6,976 bases of DNA from JAHEDH01 sp965364515 (GTDB lineage: Bacteria > Actinomycetota > Acidimicrobiia > Spongiisociales > ZC4RG35). Location of the stretch: contig CBDTXZ010000158.1 of the NCBI GenBank assembly GCA_965364515.1, forward strand, positions 1 through 6,976, written 5' to 3'. Below the pieces are notes generated by a model. That model did not search any database. It saw only the letters and a program-made list of their open reading frames with translations, and had not been told where the DNA came from. The position numbers and the translations under genes were made by a program. Positions 1 through 6,939 of this stretch are shown one piece after another (the stretch's first letter is position 1; each line of letters opens with the position of its first letter).

Positions 1-347
1 TATCGCTCGTAGAGGATCGTGTCGTCCCTGATCACGATGAGGGCCTGGGTCTCGGAATCGGAGAGAAACACATCGAGATCCCCCACACCGAGCGCCTGTT
101 CGAACGCTGATCCCACGGCCCCCTCGTCGAGAGCCTCCTCGAAGTCGAAGGGGGTCTCGGATGCCGACAACTCGCTCAGAGGAAAGTTGTACAAGTAGTC
201 GTCGACACTCGATTCTCTCGAGACGAGGACACGCCGGACGTACTCGGGGCCGTAGATGATCGCGCCCGCCGCACTCCAAACGCAGAGGAGCAGTGCGATC
301 GCGCCGAGCGCTGCACCGAGGCGTTTGAGCCATGTCACCATCCGCAT
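1..347 (-). CDS. Serine hydrolase of the beta-lactamase fold, N-terminal part (runs off the left edge)
   Basis: An open frame starts at ATG 347 and is still open at base 1 (115 whole codons, no stop). Residues 1-9 are basic (two Arg, one Lys) and about 10-31 form one hydrophobic segment, so the protein is probably anchored in, or exported through, the membrane. It is followed by YGPEYVRRVL (32-41), then an acidic, Ser-rich stretch, and the visible part ends with IVIRDDTILYERY (103-115). From memory, this layout (short anchor, YGPEYV-type motif, then an IRDDxxxYERY strand) is typical of large serine hydrolases of the beta-lactamase/penicillin-binding-protein family (PF00144). The catalytic SxxK would lie past the edge and cannot be checked. 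Start choice is open: ATG 341 is an in-frame alternative, and neither has a clear Shine-Dalgarno. It begins 69 bases after the operon's last stop, on the same strand, so it could be read through or independently transcribed. Substrate unknown. Confidence 0.72.
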   Translation of the reverse strand, partial: MRMVTWLKRLGAALGAIALLLCVWSAAGAIIYGPEYVRRVLVSRESSVDDYLYNFPLSELSASETPFDFEEALDEGAVGSAFEQALGVGDLDVFLSDSETQALIVIRDDTILYER

Positions 348-398
348 CCCGCCAATCGGCTTTGTCTCCAAACCTATCGGCTGAGGGCGAGCCGCGAA

Positions 399-413
399 CG
401 CCGACGATCGGCG
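399..413 (-). terminator. Small perfect inverted repeat just after the operon's last stop; possible weak terminator or 3' stabiliser
   Basis: CGCCGA and TCGGCG form a perfect 6-bp GC-rich stem around a 3-base loop. It begins 3 bases after the TGA (419-417) of the permease-amidohydrolase gene. No T-run follows on the minus strand, so it does not meet the usual intrinsic-terminator pattern. The position is right for a transcript end or for protecting the 3' end, but a 6-bp stem can occur by chance in GC-rich DNA. The rest of the 348-416 gap shows no convincing promoter. Confidence 0.3.
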
Positions 414-416
414 GTG

Positions 417-2885
417 TCAGATCTTCGGAAGCCTGAACCCAGATTTCTCGATGACTCGGTCTCGTGACTCCTCCGCCATCCGTCGCACCGCCGGCCAGTC
501 GACGTGAAGCAGACGTCCGTGCTGTTTCATGAGCCGGCCGGCGATCATCACGGTGTCGACGTTGCTCGTGTCCATCCCGGCGACCACGGCGGTTGCCGGG
601 TCGTTGAGCGGCGTCACGTTGATCATGTCGGTGCGCAGCATGATGAGATCTGCCTGCTTGCCCGGCGTCAGTGTTCCCGTCTTCGAGTCCAGTCCGTTCG
701 CCTTGGCGCCGTGGAAGGTCGCCCACGACAGCACGTCCCGGGCGGTGATCTGCCTCGTTCCGTTCCGGGCGTTCGCTCGCTGCAGGGCGAGCACCGACCG
801 CATCTGCGTGAACATGTCGCTCGGCATGTTGGTCTCGACATCGATCGACAGGCTGGGCGGGAGACCGCGATCGAGGAACCTCTGGATTGGGGGCATGCCA
901 TGGCCCATCATCATCTCGACCGGCACTGCCAGCGACACGGTGCCGCCTGTGTCCACGATCATCTGGATCTCGGTGTCGTTGAGTGTCGTGCAGTGGATGT
1001 AGGTCGTGTCCGGGCCGAGCAGACCGGCTTCACCGAACTCCTGCACCTTGCCATCCTGACCGTACGAGCCCACCCCGACATGGGCGGTGAGCCTGGCGCC
1101 CGCCTCCCTGGCGAGTTTCCAATGGTCCCTGGTCACTTCGAAATCGGTGAACTCCGGTCCCGGGGCGGCCAGTGCAAGCGTCAGCAGCTGGTCCTTGGAG
1201 GTGAAGTACTCGTTGGCTGCACGGACGAACCAGCTCGGCTGCCGCTCCTCCCACTTGCCCCACCAGGGGAAGCCGTACGCAAAGACGGCCCGGAGGCCGG
1301 AGTCCTGCAGAGCCTTGACGACGGCATCGGTGTGCTCGGGTGAGCCCTGGATGTGCGACCAGTCGAGCAGCGTGGTGATGCCCGCATCGATCGCACCGAG
1401 CGCCGAGAGCAGGTCACCTGCATAGGCGTCTTCCGGGCGGAATGCGGGAGCGAGCTTGTGCAGCACGTGTGACATGTAGCTGGTGCGTCCCTCGAGCGGC
1501 GTGTCCGTGCCGATGTTGCGGAGTATGCCCTCCCAGATGTGTCGATGGGAGTCGACGAACCCCGGCATGACGATCATGCCGCTGGCGTCGATCATCTCGG
1601 CGTCATCCGCAGCGATCCCGTGGCCGATCTCGAGGATCTTGTCGCCTTCGACGAGGACGTCGGCGTTGGCCAGATCCCCGACATCTGGATCCATGCTGAG
1701 CACGGTCCCACCCTTGATCAGCTTGCGTCCGGTCGACACCACCTTGAAGTCGACACCGGTGGGATAGAGGACTGGAATCTCCGCGGGCTTGGGCGGCCGG
1801 CTACCGATCACGAGCCGGCGCGCACGCTTGTAGTTGCGCTTCACCAGTTCCTTGAGATCCCCGACCTGGAACAGGACGATGCCGGCGAGCACGAGCACAC
1901 CGATGATGACCAGGCCGTCCTCGGAGGACAACCCCAGGTACGGCAGCACGGTGATGATCAGGGCGAGAAGGACTGCGCCCACCGCGCTCCCGACGAAGGT
2001 CGCCCTCCCTCCTGCGAGTGAAGCACCGCCGAGCACTGCTGCGGTGATGCTGTTGAGTGCGAAGGGGGCACCGATCTGGGCGTTGCCGATCGGCGAGCGG
2101 GCCATCACGAAGAAAGAGGCCACCGCGGCGAGGATGCTCGTGATCAGCAGCGCTCTGACCCTGAGCCAGTTCGTGTGGATGCCACCCCGTTTGGCCGACC
2201 GCTCGTCGAAGCCGACCGCCCGGACCTGGAGCCCGGACCCGGTGGAGTGGAGCCAGAGATCCAGGAGTGCTGCGCCAACGACGATCACGATGAAGGCGAT
2301 CGGGATCGGGCCGATTCGCTTGGTGAGGATCGCGACGAGATCGGCGCTGATGATCCCCTGAGCCGTCGGACGCATCGTCAACGAGATACCGTCCAGGATG
2401 CTCAGCGTCGCCAGTGTGGCGATGATCGACGGGATCTTGACGCCCCTGATGAGGCCGGCGTTGACGAGTCCGAGCACCAATCCGGCACCGAGGATGGCGG
2501 CCACGCCGATGAGGATCTCACCAGTGGTGGCCTCTCTCCCGATCAGGAACGAAGCGGCCACGACCCCGAAGCTGATCATCGCTCCAACCGAGAGGTCGAG
2601 ATACCCCACGAGAATCGAATGGGTCTGGGCGATCGCTGCGATCGCCAGTGGCATCGCCAGGATCAGGATGTTGAAGATGTTGGCCTCGTTGAGGAACCCC
2701 TCGAATCGCCCGGTGGTGTACCAGAGCAGAGCCCCGATCAGGACCATCTGGAGGGCGACCGGCATCCACAGACGGAACTTGATGACCTTGCGCCATTTGT
2801 TCTTGTCTCTGGCGTTGCGCAGGACCTTGCGTACCAGTTGACGGCCCGCATCGACTCTGGTGGTGACGATCGGTTCGGTCGTCAT
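417..2885 (-). CDS. Fusion protein: RbsC-type ABC permease joined to a TRZ/ATZ-like amidohydrolase
   Basis: One uninterrupted frame of 822 codons encodes two domains. Residues 1-39 are basic and probably cytoplasmic. About 42-342 form a BPD_transp_2 (ribose-type) permease with many hydrophobic segments, the family's LDLSVGA motif at 96-102 and LGGASLAGG at 285-293. A very basic stretch (343-363) suggests that the permease's C-terminus faces the cytoplasm. After a linker to about 380, residues 386-822 make a full-length amidohydrolase. This has an N-terminal beta-sandwich strand (LIKGGTV), PGFVDSHRH with metal ligands H447 and H449, H602, H631 (YIHCTTL) and D682, and a C-terminal GTLTPGKQADLI return to the sandwich. 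The H602-H631-D682 spacing (29, 51) resembles that recalled for AtzA (33, 51). The glutamate often found three residues after the third His is V605 here. Likely reaction: metal-dependent hydrolysis or deamination of an imported N-heterocycle or amide; substrate unknown. The start overlaps the ATPase stop (ATGA) and has a good upstream GGGAG. Confidence 0.93.
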   Translation of the reverse strand: MTTEPIVTTRVDAGRQLVRKVLRNARDKNKWRKVIKFRLWMPVALQMVLIGALLWYTTGRFEGFLNEANIFNILILAMPLAIAAIAQTHSILVGYLDLSVGAMISFGVVAASFLIGREATTGEILIGVAAILGAGLVLGLVNAGLIRGVKIPSIIATLATLSILDGISLTMRPTAQGIISADLVAILTKRIGPIPIAFIVIVVGAALLDLWLHSTGSGLQVRAVGFDERSAKRGGIHTNWLRVRALLITSILAAVASFFVMARSPIGNAQIGAPFALNSITAAVLGGASLAGGRATFVGSAVGAVLLALIITVLPYLGLSSEDGLVIIGVLVLAGIVLFQVGDLKELVKRNYKRARRLVIGSRPPKPAEIPVLYPTGVDFKVVSTGRKLIKGGTVLSMDPDVGDLANADVLVEGDKILEIGHGIAADDAEMIDASGMIVMPGFVDSHRHIWEGILRNIGTDTPLEGRTSYMSHVLHKLAPAFRPEDAYAGDLLSALGAIDAGITTLLDWSHIQGSPEHTDAVVKALQDSGLRAVFAYGFPWWGKWEERQPSWFVRAANEYFTSKDQLLTLALAAPGPEFTDFEVTRDHWKLAREAGARLTAHVGVGSYGQDGKVQEFGEAGLLGPDTTYIHCTTLNDTEIQMIVDTGGTVSLAVPVEMMMGHGMPPIQRFLDRGLPPSLSIDVETNMPSDMFTQMRSVLALQRANARNGTRQITARDVLSWATFHGAKANGLDSKTGTLTPGKQADLIMLRTDMINVTPLNDPATAVVAGMDTSNVDTVMIAGRLMKQHGRLLHVDWPAVRRMAEESRDRVIEKSGFRLPKI

Positions 2886-4495
2886 GAAGACTCTCCCGCC
2901 GCAGCGAGTTCATCGGAACCCACCGCCTTCGGCATGGCGACACCGAGCGGCGACCGAGCGGCTTTGGACATGCCCGGGCCCCGAACGATGGCCTCGACGA
3001 TGCGGACCTCGTCGAGCTCGTCGCCGGGGATCTCCTCGACGATCGTCCCGCGGGACATCACGAGAACGCGGTCGCAGAACCCGGCCAGTTCGATCGGGTC
3101 ACTCGACTTGACGAGAAGGGCCGCGCCGGCATCGGACCTGGTCCGCAGTGCTTTGTAGATGTCGAAACGCGATCCGACATCGACGCCCTGCGTCGGCTCG
3201 AAGGCGAGGATCACCGACGGCTCGCGCAAGAACGATCGGGCAACAGACACCTTCTGCTGGTTGCCGCCGGACAGGAACTCGACCGGCTGATCGAGCGATG
3301 GCGTCCTGATCTCGAGTTGCTCGACGAGCGAGTCGACCGCCTTGCGCTCGCTTCCGAGCCTCAGGAATCCGAAGGTCGAGAACTTGCGAAGCGATTGAAT
3401 CGTTGCATTGGTCTTGACTCCCAGCACGCCCATCAGTGCGGCGTTCTTGCGGTCGCCCGGGAGGAGCATCACCCCAGACGACACGGCTTCCGTCGTCGAG
3501 ATCAGCGTCAGCTCTTTGCCCTCGCAGACGACACGGCCTGCCCGAGGAGGCGTCCGGCCGGCGAGGCAATCGAAGAGCAGATCCTGGCCGTTTCCTTCTG
3601 CGCCGGCGATGCCGACGATCTCGCCGCTCTCCAATGTGAAGCTGACAGGCCCGAATGCCTGACCCTGCAATCCCTCGACGACGAGCACCTCGCGTGGCTC
3701 GACGGTGGTGGGTGCAGGCGGGGGGAAGGCCGCCTCGAAGGATCGACCGACGATTCGGTCGACGAGCTCGGACTCGGTCGTTTCGCTCGCCTCGAAGGTG
3801 CCCTGATGTTCACCGTCTCGGAGAACGGTGATCCGGTCCACCACTTCGAGGACCTCCGGTAGGCGGTGGGAGACATAGACGACACCGACTCCGCGATCGC
3901 GACAGGCGAGAATCGTGCGGTGAAGCGCTGCCACCTCGTCTGGGCCAAGTGCCGTCGTCGGCTCATCGAGTAGCAGGACCTTGGGGTTGGTGACCAGCGC
4001 CTTGGCGACCTCGAAGAGCTGGCGTTCGGCCATGGTGAGGTAGCCCGTCGGGGCGTCAGGGAAGAGCTCGAGATCGAGGTCGAAGTCGGCGAGCAGCTTG
4101 CGCGCCCACTTCTTGCGGCGCCAGTACGGGGGTCGGTCCTCGGGTGGCGCCGCGAAGTAGAGGTTGTTCTTCACCGGTTCGGCCTGGACCGAGGACCCGT
4201 CTTGATAGGCCATGGCGAGCCCGAGCCTTCGGGCTTGCGCCGGGGAATCCGTCCGAAGGGGCTCGCCCCCGATGCGAATGGTTCCGCGATCGGGTTCGAC
4301 GAACCCGGATGCAATCCCGAGGAGGGTCGACTTCCCCGAGCCGTTCTCCCCGACGAGCGCGTGGATCTCGCCCGCCCGACAGTCGAAACTGACGTCCGAC
4401 AGTGCGCGGACGGCCCCGAACTGACGGGACACGCCCGTCAGCTCGAGGACGACCTCGTGGGTACTCGACCCTTCCTCGGGATTGCGTTCGCTCAT
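2882..4495 (-). CDS. RbsA-type ABC importer ATPase with two nucleotide-binding domains
   Basis: A 537-residue tandem-NBD ATPase that would power the neighbouring permeases from the cytoplasmic face. NBD1 (about 15-250) has Walker A GENGSGKST at 49-57, Q-loop Q98, a degenerate signature LTMAERQ (153-159), Walker B LLLDEPT (174-180) and switch H210. NBD2 (about 268-505) has a Walker A-like GAEGNGQD (298-305) lacking the lysine, a canonical signature LSGGNQQK (408-415), and Walker B LAFEPTQGVD (430-439). There the usual Asp before the catalytic Glu is F432, while E433 is kept. A degenerate second Walker A is normal for the RbsA group; the Asp-to-Phe change adds to the asymmetry. So one composite site (Walker A1 with signature 2) looks competent and the other impaired. 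Start 4495 is chosen because its ATG overlaps the binding-protein stop (ATGA) and homology begins at about residue 15. An in-frame ATG at 4576 would add 27 Arg-rich residues that are only an out-of-frame reading of the upstream gene. The ~30-residue tail after 508 is Ala-rich and unassigned. Confidence 0.95.
   Translation of the reverse strand: MSERNPEEGSSTHEVVLELTGVSRQFGAVRALSDVSFDCRAGEIHALVGENGSGKSTLLGIASGFVEPDRGTIRIGGEPLRTDSPAQARRLGLAMAYQDGSSVQAEPVKNNLYFAAPPEDRPPYWRRKKWARKLLADFDLDLELFPDAPTGYLTMAERQLFEVAKALVTNPKVLLLDEPTTALGPDEVAALHRTILACRDRGVGVVYVSHRLPEVLEVVDRITVLRDGEHQGTFEASETTESELVDRIVGRSFEAAFPPPAPTTVEPREVLVVEGLQGQAFGPVSFTLESGEIVGIAGAEGNGQDLLFDCLAGRTPPRAGRVVCEGKELTLISTTEAVSSGVMLLPGDRKNAALMGVLGVKTNATIQSLRKFSTFGFLRLGSERKAVDSLVEQLEIRTPSLDQPVEFLSGGNQQKVSVARSFLREPSVILAFEPTQGVDVGSRFDIYKALRTRSDAGAALLVKSSDPIELAGFCDRVLVMSRGTIVEEIPGDELDEVRIVEAIVRGPGMSKAARSPLGVAMPKAVGSDELAAAGESS
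2893..2897 (-). promoter_or_regulatory. Ribosome binding site of the permease-amidohydrolase gene
   Basis: GGGAG lies 7 bases before ATG 2885, inside the end of the ATPase gene. Together with the ATGA overlap it fixes this start and suggests translation coupled to the ATPase. Confidence 0.65.
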
Positions 4496-5862
4496 CCGCC
4501 GAACATCAGAGCGAGGACGTCGTCTGGTACCAGAGCCGTGCCCGAGACGACCTCGTTGACGCGATCTGGGTTGCAATCGTCCTCGGTCACCTGGCGCATC
4601 ACGTGAGGCACGGTCACCTCGCCGCCGACGTCGTAGCCGGCCAACGTGAGCATGGCGACCGTCACGGCGGTGCGAGACTGGAAGTTGCCTCCGGCCGAGT
4701 ACCAGATGTTGTAGGTGGGCTCGCCGCGCTCGGCCCAGTCGCAGAACAGGGTCTGTTCGTCGGTGCGGAGGGCGACGGCGAGGTTCTCGACCGGGATGCC
4801 CAACTCGTCGTACGCCTGGAGCGCCGTGTACAGACCGTCGGAGTACTCATATGCCCACCCTGCGATGTCGGGGTTGGTCGTGAGCAGACCGCGAGCCGTG
4901 TCGAGTGCGAAGTTGTTGACCCAGAAGGTGTCACCAGCCGTCGAGTTCTCATCGGCTGGAGGATTCACCACGGTGCCCTCCAGCGCAGGCACGATGCATT
5001 GCTGCCAACCGAGTGTGAGCGCGTTGCCGGGAGTTCCGCCCAAGAGTGCGACCTCTCCACCGCCGACCGCGGCATTGAGCACCTCAGCGAAGCTCTCACC
5101 GAGAGCGCAGAGGTCCTCTCCGACCACAGCGGTGTAGTCCTCGCCTGGGATGAGAGCACCGTCCTGTCCGGGAAGACCGACATAACCCGCCGAGAAGGAG
5201 ATGTAGGGAGTCCCTGCAGCTTCGGCCTCGAGAACGGCAGGAGCGAGCGCGATACCGACGTCGGGGTAGCCGACGATGAAGTCCGCACCGCGTTGGATCA
5301 GGAATCGAACGTCATTGACGTGGACCGCCGGGTCTGCATTGAAGTTGGCGGCCGTCGACACGATCGTGCCGATTTCGGGATACGTGAGCGCCTGGAGGAT
5401 GGCCTCCATGTGGCTCACGCCGCGCCAGACGTTGACGGTGTCACCGCCACCGTCGGCGTAGCCCATCACGAGGTCGCCGCCGCTGCCGGTGTCACACTCC
5501 TGGTTGCTCCAGCATTCCATTGCCTTGTCGATGGTCGCCTGGTCGAGGTCTTGATTTGCACGGGCAATCGAGGCCAGGACGATGTCTGGCACGTCACCGA
5601 CGGGGCCGAGCGCACGCTCGACGAGTGCTGGGTCGGCGTCGGTGCTCTCGCCGTATTCGGCGAGCGGACCGTCGTCCGACGTTTCAGCCGTGGTCTCGGT
5701 GACTTCGCCTTCGGTCGTGGTGGTGACCGGCTCGTCGGGCGCCGCCGTCGTGGCGGGTTCGTCGGCCGCAGTGGTAGTGGTCGTCTCGGCTTCGTCGCCG
5801 CCACAGGCGGCGAGGATCATCGCCAGGATGGCGATGATGCCGATGAGTCTGGTTCGTTTCAT
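4492..5862 (-). CDS. ABC importer substrate-binding lipoprotein (type I periplasmic-binding fold)
   Basis: This 456-residue protein begins MKRTRLIG and a hydrophobic core, then lipobox LAAC (17-20), so C20 should be lipid-modified and the protein held on the outer face of the membrane. Residues 21-65 are a low-complexity Thr/Glu/Asp/Pro/Ala spacer with runs of four or five Thr. From about 90 to 430 the pattern fits the sugar-type binding-protein family (Periplasmic_binding_4-like): a VNVWRGVSHMEA segment at 143-154, the RGADFIVGYPDVG segment (191-203) matching the family's 'xxvDaIvv' strand, and AAGTPYISFSAG (215-226). Six further cysteines (117, 123, 252, 289, 374, 430) could form three disulfides, plausible for an exported protein. 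Ligand class is not readable from sequence. The gene lies between a permease and the ATPase, 39 bases after the permease stop, and has the strongest ribosome binding site in the operon, fitting a component needed in excess. Confidence 0.93.
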   Translation of the reverse strand: MKRTRLIGIIAILAMILAACGGDEAETTTTTAADEPATTAAPDEPVTTTTEGEVTETTAETSDDGPLAEYGESTDADPALVERALGPVGDVPDIVLASIARANQDLDQATIDKAMECWSNQECDTGSGGDLVMGYADGGGDTVNVWRGVSHMEAILQALTYPEIGTIVSTAANFNADPAVHVNDVRFLIQRGADFIVGYPDVGIALAPAVLEAEAAGTPYISFSAGYVGLPGQDGALIPGEDYTAVVGEDLCALGESFAEVLNAAVGGGEVALLGGTPGNALTLGWQQCIVPALEGTVVNPPADENSTAGDTFWVNNFALDTARGLLTTNPDIAGWAYEYSDGLYTALQAYDELGIPVENLAVALRTDEQTLFCDWAERGEPTYNIWYSAGGNFQSRTAVTVAMLTLAGYDVGGEVTVPHVMRQVTEDDCNPDRVNEVVSGTALVPDDVLALMFGG

Positions 5863-5868
5863 GCTTTT

Positions 5869-5874
5869 CCTCCC
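5869..5874 (-). promoter_or_regulatory. Strong ribosome binding site of the substrate-binding protein
   Basis: GGGAGG followed by an A-rich 6-base spacer (AAAAGC) before ATG 5862. It is the closest match to a consensus Shine-Dalgarno in the window and fixes the start, which is also supported by the signal peptide beginning there. Confidence 0.85.
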
Positions 5875-5901
5875 TTGGGCGAAATGCCCGGTGTGCTCGT
5901 T

Positions 5902-6939
5902 CTAAGCGGTGTGTTCTCGATCGATGAGGGTGCTGGGTCTTCGCTCGCGCATGACGCGCTCGACGCCCTTGATGATCCGGTCTCCGGAGATCAACATCCC
6001 GCCGATGATGACGGCGCCGAACACCACGAATTGCAGCGACGTCGGTAACCCCAGCGCGCGCATCATCTGATTGAGACCGGTGAGGAAGACCGCGGCGGCG
6101 AACGTCGACATCGGGCTCGCCAGGCCACCCGTGAGCGAAGCGCCGCCGATGACAACCGCTGCAATCGGACCGAGGAGATACGGGGACCCGATGTTGACAC
6201 CCGGATTGCGAAGCAGCGCAGCGAGCGCAATCCCCGCGACCGCATAGAGGACGGATGCCGCGACATATACCAGGATCTGATTGAGGGTGACCCGCAAGCC
6301 GACGACGCTCGATGCGATCGGATTGGCACCGACCACCTTGAAGCGTCGTCCCACTGTCGTGTAGCGGAGAACCAGGATCAACAGCACGGTGACTGCGAGT
6401 CCGATCCAGAAGATCGGGCTGATTCCGAGGATCCGGGTGGAGGTCCAGTCAGACAGCGCCTCCGGCACCGCACTCTGGACGGGGAAGGTGCGGACGTACC
6501 TCGCCACGATGCCGGAGACGATCTGGCCGACCGCGAGCGTGACGATCAACGCGTTGAGCTTCAGGCCGCCGATGAGCAGACCGTTGACGAGTCCGATCAG
6601 CCCCGCGATTCCGAGGGCCGTGAGGATCGCTACGCCGAGCCGGTCGTTCGATTGATCACTGACCCCCACGGTGATGAGCGCCGCGAGCGTGAGCGTTCCT
6701 GGCACGCTCAGATCGATTCCGCCAGTCATGATGACCAGCATCTGGCCGAGAGCTGTGATCCCGAGCAGCGCGCCGAACGGGGCGATGGCGGACAGCGCCG
6801 GCCCTTCGAGTGTCGCCGGAGCCCAGATGGCCGCAACGATCACCAAGAGGATGAGTGCCAGATAGACCGGCATGTATCGCGAGGCGACGACGAACGAGGT
6901 GATCGCCTTCGATGGTGCACGCTTGGTGGTCGTCGTCAT
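5902..6939 (-). CDS. RbsC-type ABC importer permease (stand-alone)
   Basis: A 345-residue, very hydrophobic protein of the BPD_transp_2 family. The N-terminus is short and basic, and the first membrane segment is at about 22-41. The family hallmark MTGGIDLSVPG is at 71-81 (Pro replaces the more usual Gly after LSV), further segments lie near 102-124, 130-146, 174-192 and 222-242, and GGASLTGG is at 265-272. Two more hydrophobic stretches (about 276-292 and 302-318) are followed by an Arg-rich cytoplasmic tail. It would form the membrane channel with the ATPase encoded downstream. Its counterpart, the permease half of the fusion gene, is about the same length but clearly different in sequence, so the pair is expected to act as a heterodimer rather than the homodimer of RbsC. 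Start 6939 has GAGG (6953-6950) about 10 bases upstream and overlaps the preceding stop by ATGA. Transported substrate unknown. Confidence 0.94.
   Translation of the reverse strand: MTTTTKRAPSKAITSFVVASRYMPVYLALILLVIVAAIWAPATLEGPALSAIAPFGALLGITALGQMLVIMTGGIDLSVPGTLTLAALITVGVSDQSNDRLGVAILTALGIAGLIGLVNGLLIGGLKLNALIVTLAVGQIVSGIVARYVRTFPVQSAVPEALSDWTSTRILGISPIFWIGLAVTVLLILVLRYTTVGRRFKVVGANPIASSVVGLRVTLNQILVYVAASVLYAVAGIALAALLRNPGVNIGSPYLLGPIAAVVIGGASLTGGLASPMSTFAAAVFLTGLNQMMRALGLPTSLQFVVFGAVIIGGMLISGDRIIKGVERVMRERRPSTLIDREHTA

Noticed and set aside
348..416. Possible promoter for the serine hydrolase (GATAGGT-like hexamer in the gap)
   Set aside because: No convincing -35 partner at proper spacing and only weak similarity to a -10 box, so it is not supported.
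2630..2662. GCGATCGC palindrome and short near-repeats
   Set aside because: They encode the Ala/Ile-rich membrane segment (AIAAIA) of the permease, so codon bias explains them.
2943..2963. Tandem ACCGAGCGG direct repeat
   Set aside because: Only two copies of about 9 bases inside the low-complexity C-terminal tail of the ATPase; expected by chance in GC-rich coding DNA.
2175..3158. Plus-strand open frame (327 codons) opposite the permease half of the fusion gene
   Set aside because: Its composition (very rich in Asp, Arg, Glu, Pro and Gln) mirrors the complementary codons of a membrane protein. It has no domain and no plausible start context, and it crosses a real gene junction.
4496..4576. 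Upstream ATG (4576) giving the ATPase a 27-residue N-terminal extension
   Set aside because: The extension is Arg-rich and lies wholly within the binding-protein coding region in another frame. The ATG at 4495 forms the same ATGA overlap used elsewhere in the operon.
5877..5889. GGGC/GCCC inverted repeat in the 39-base gap before the binding-protein gene
   Set aside because: A 4-bp stem with a 5-base loop is too small to claim as a terminator or processing site. It sits just ahead of a strong ribosome binding site within an operon.
4402..6048. Long plus-strand open frame (548 codons) opposite the binding-protein gene
   Set aside because: It lies antisense to a gene with a clear signal peptide, lipobox, ribosome binding site and family features. 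Its translation is rich in Arg, Gly, Asp and His with no recognisable domain, typical of antisense frames in GC-rich DNA.
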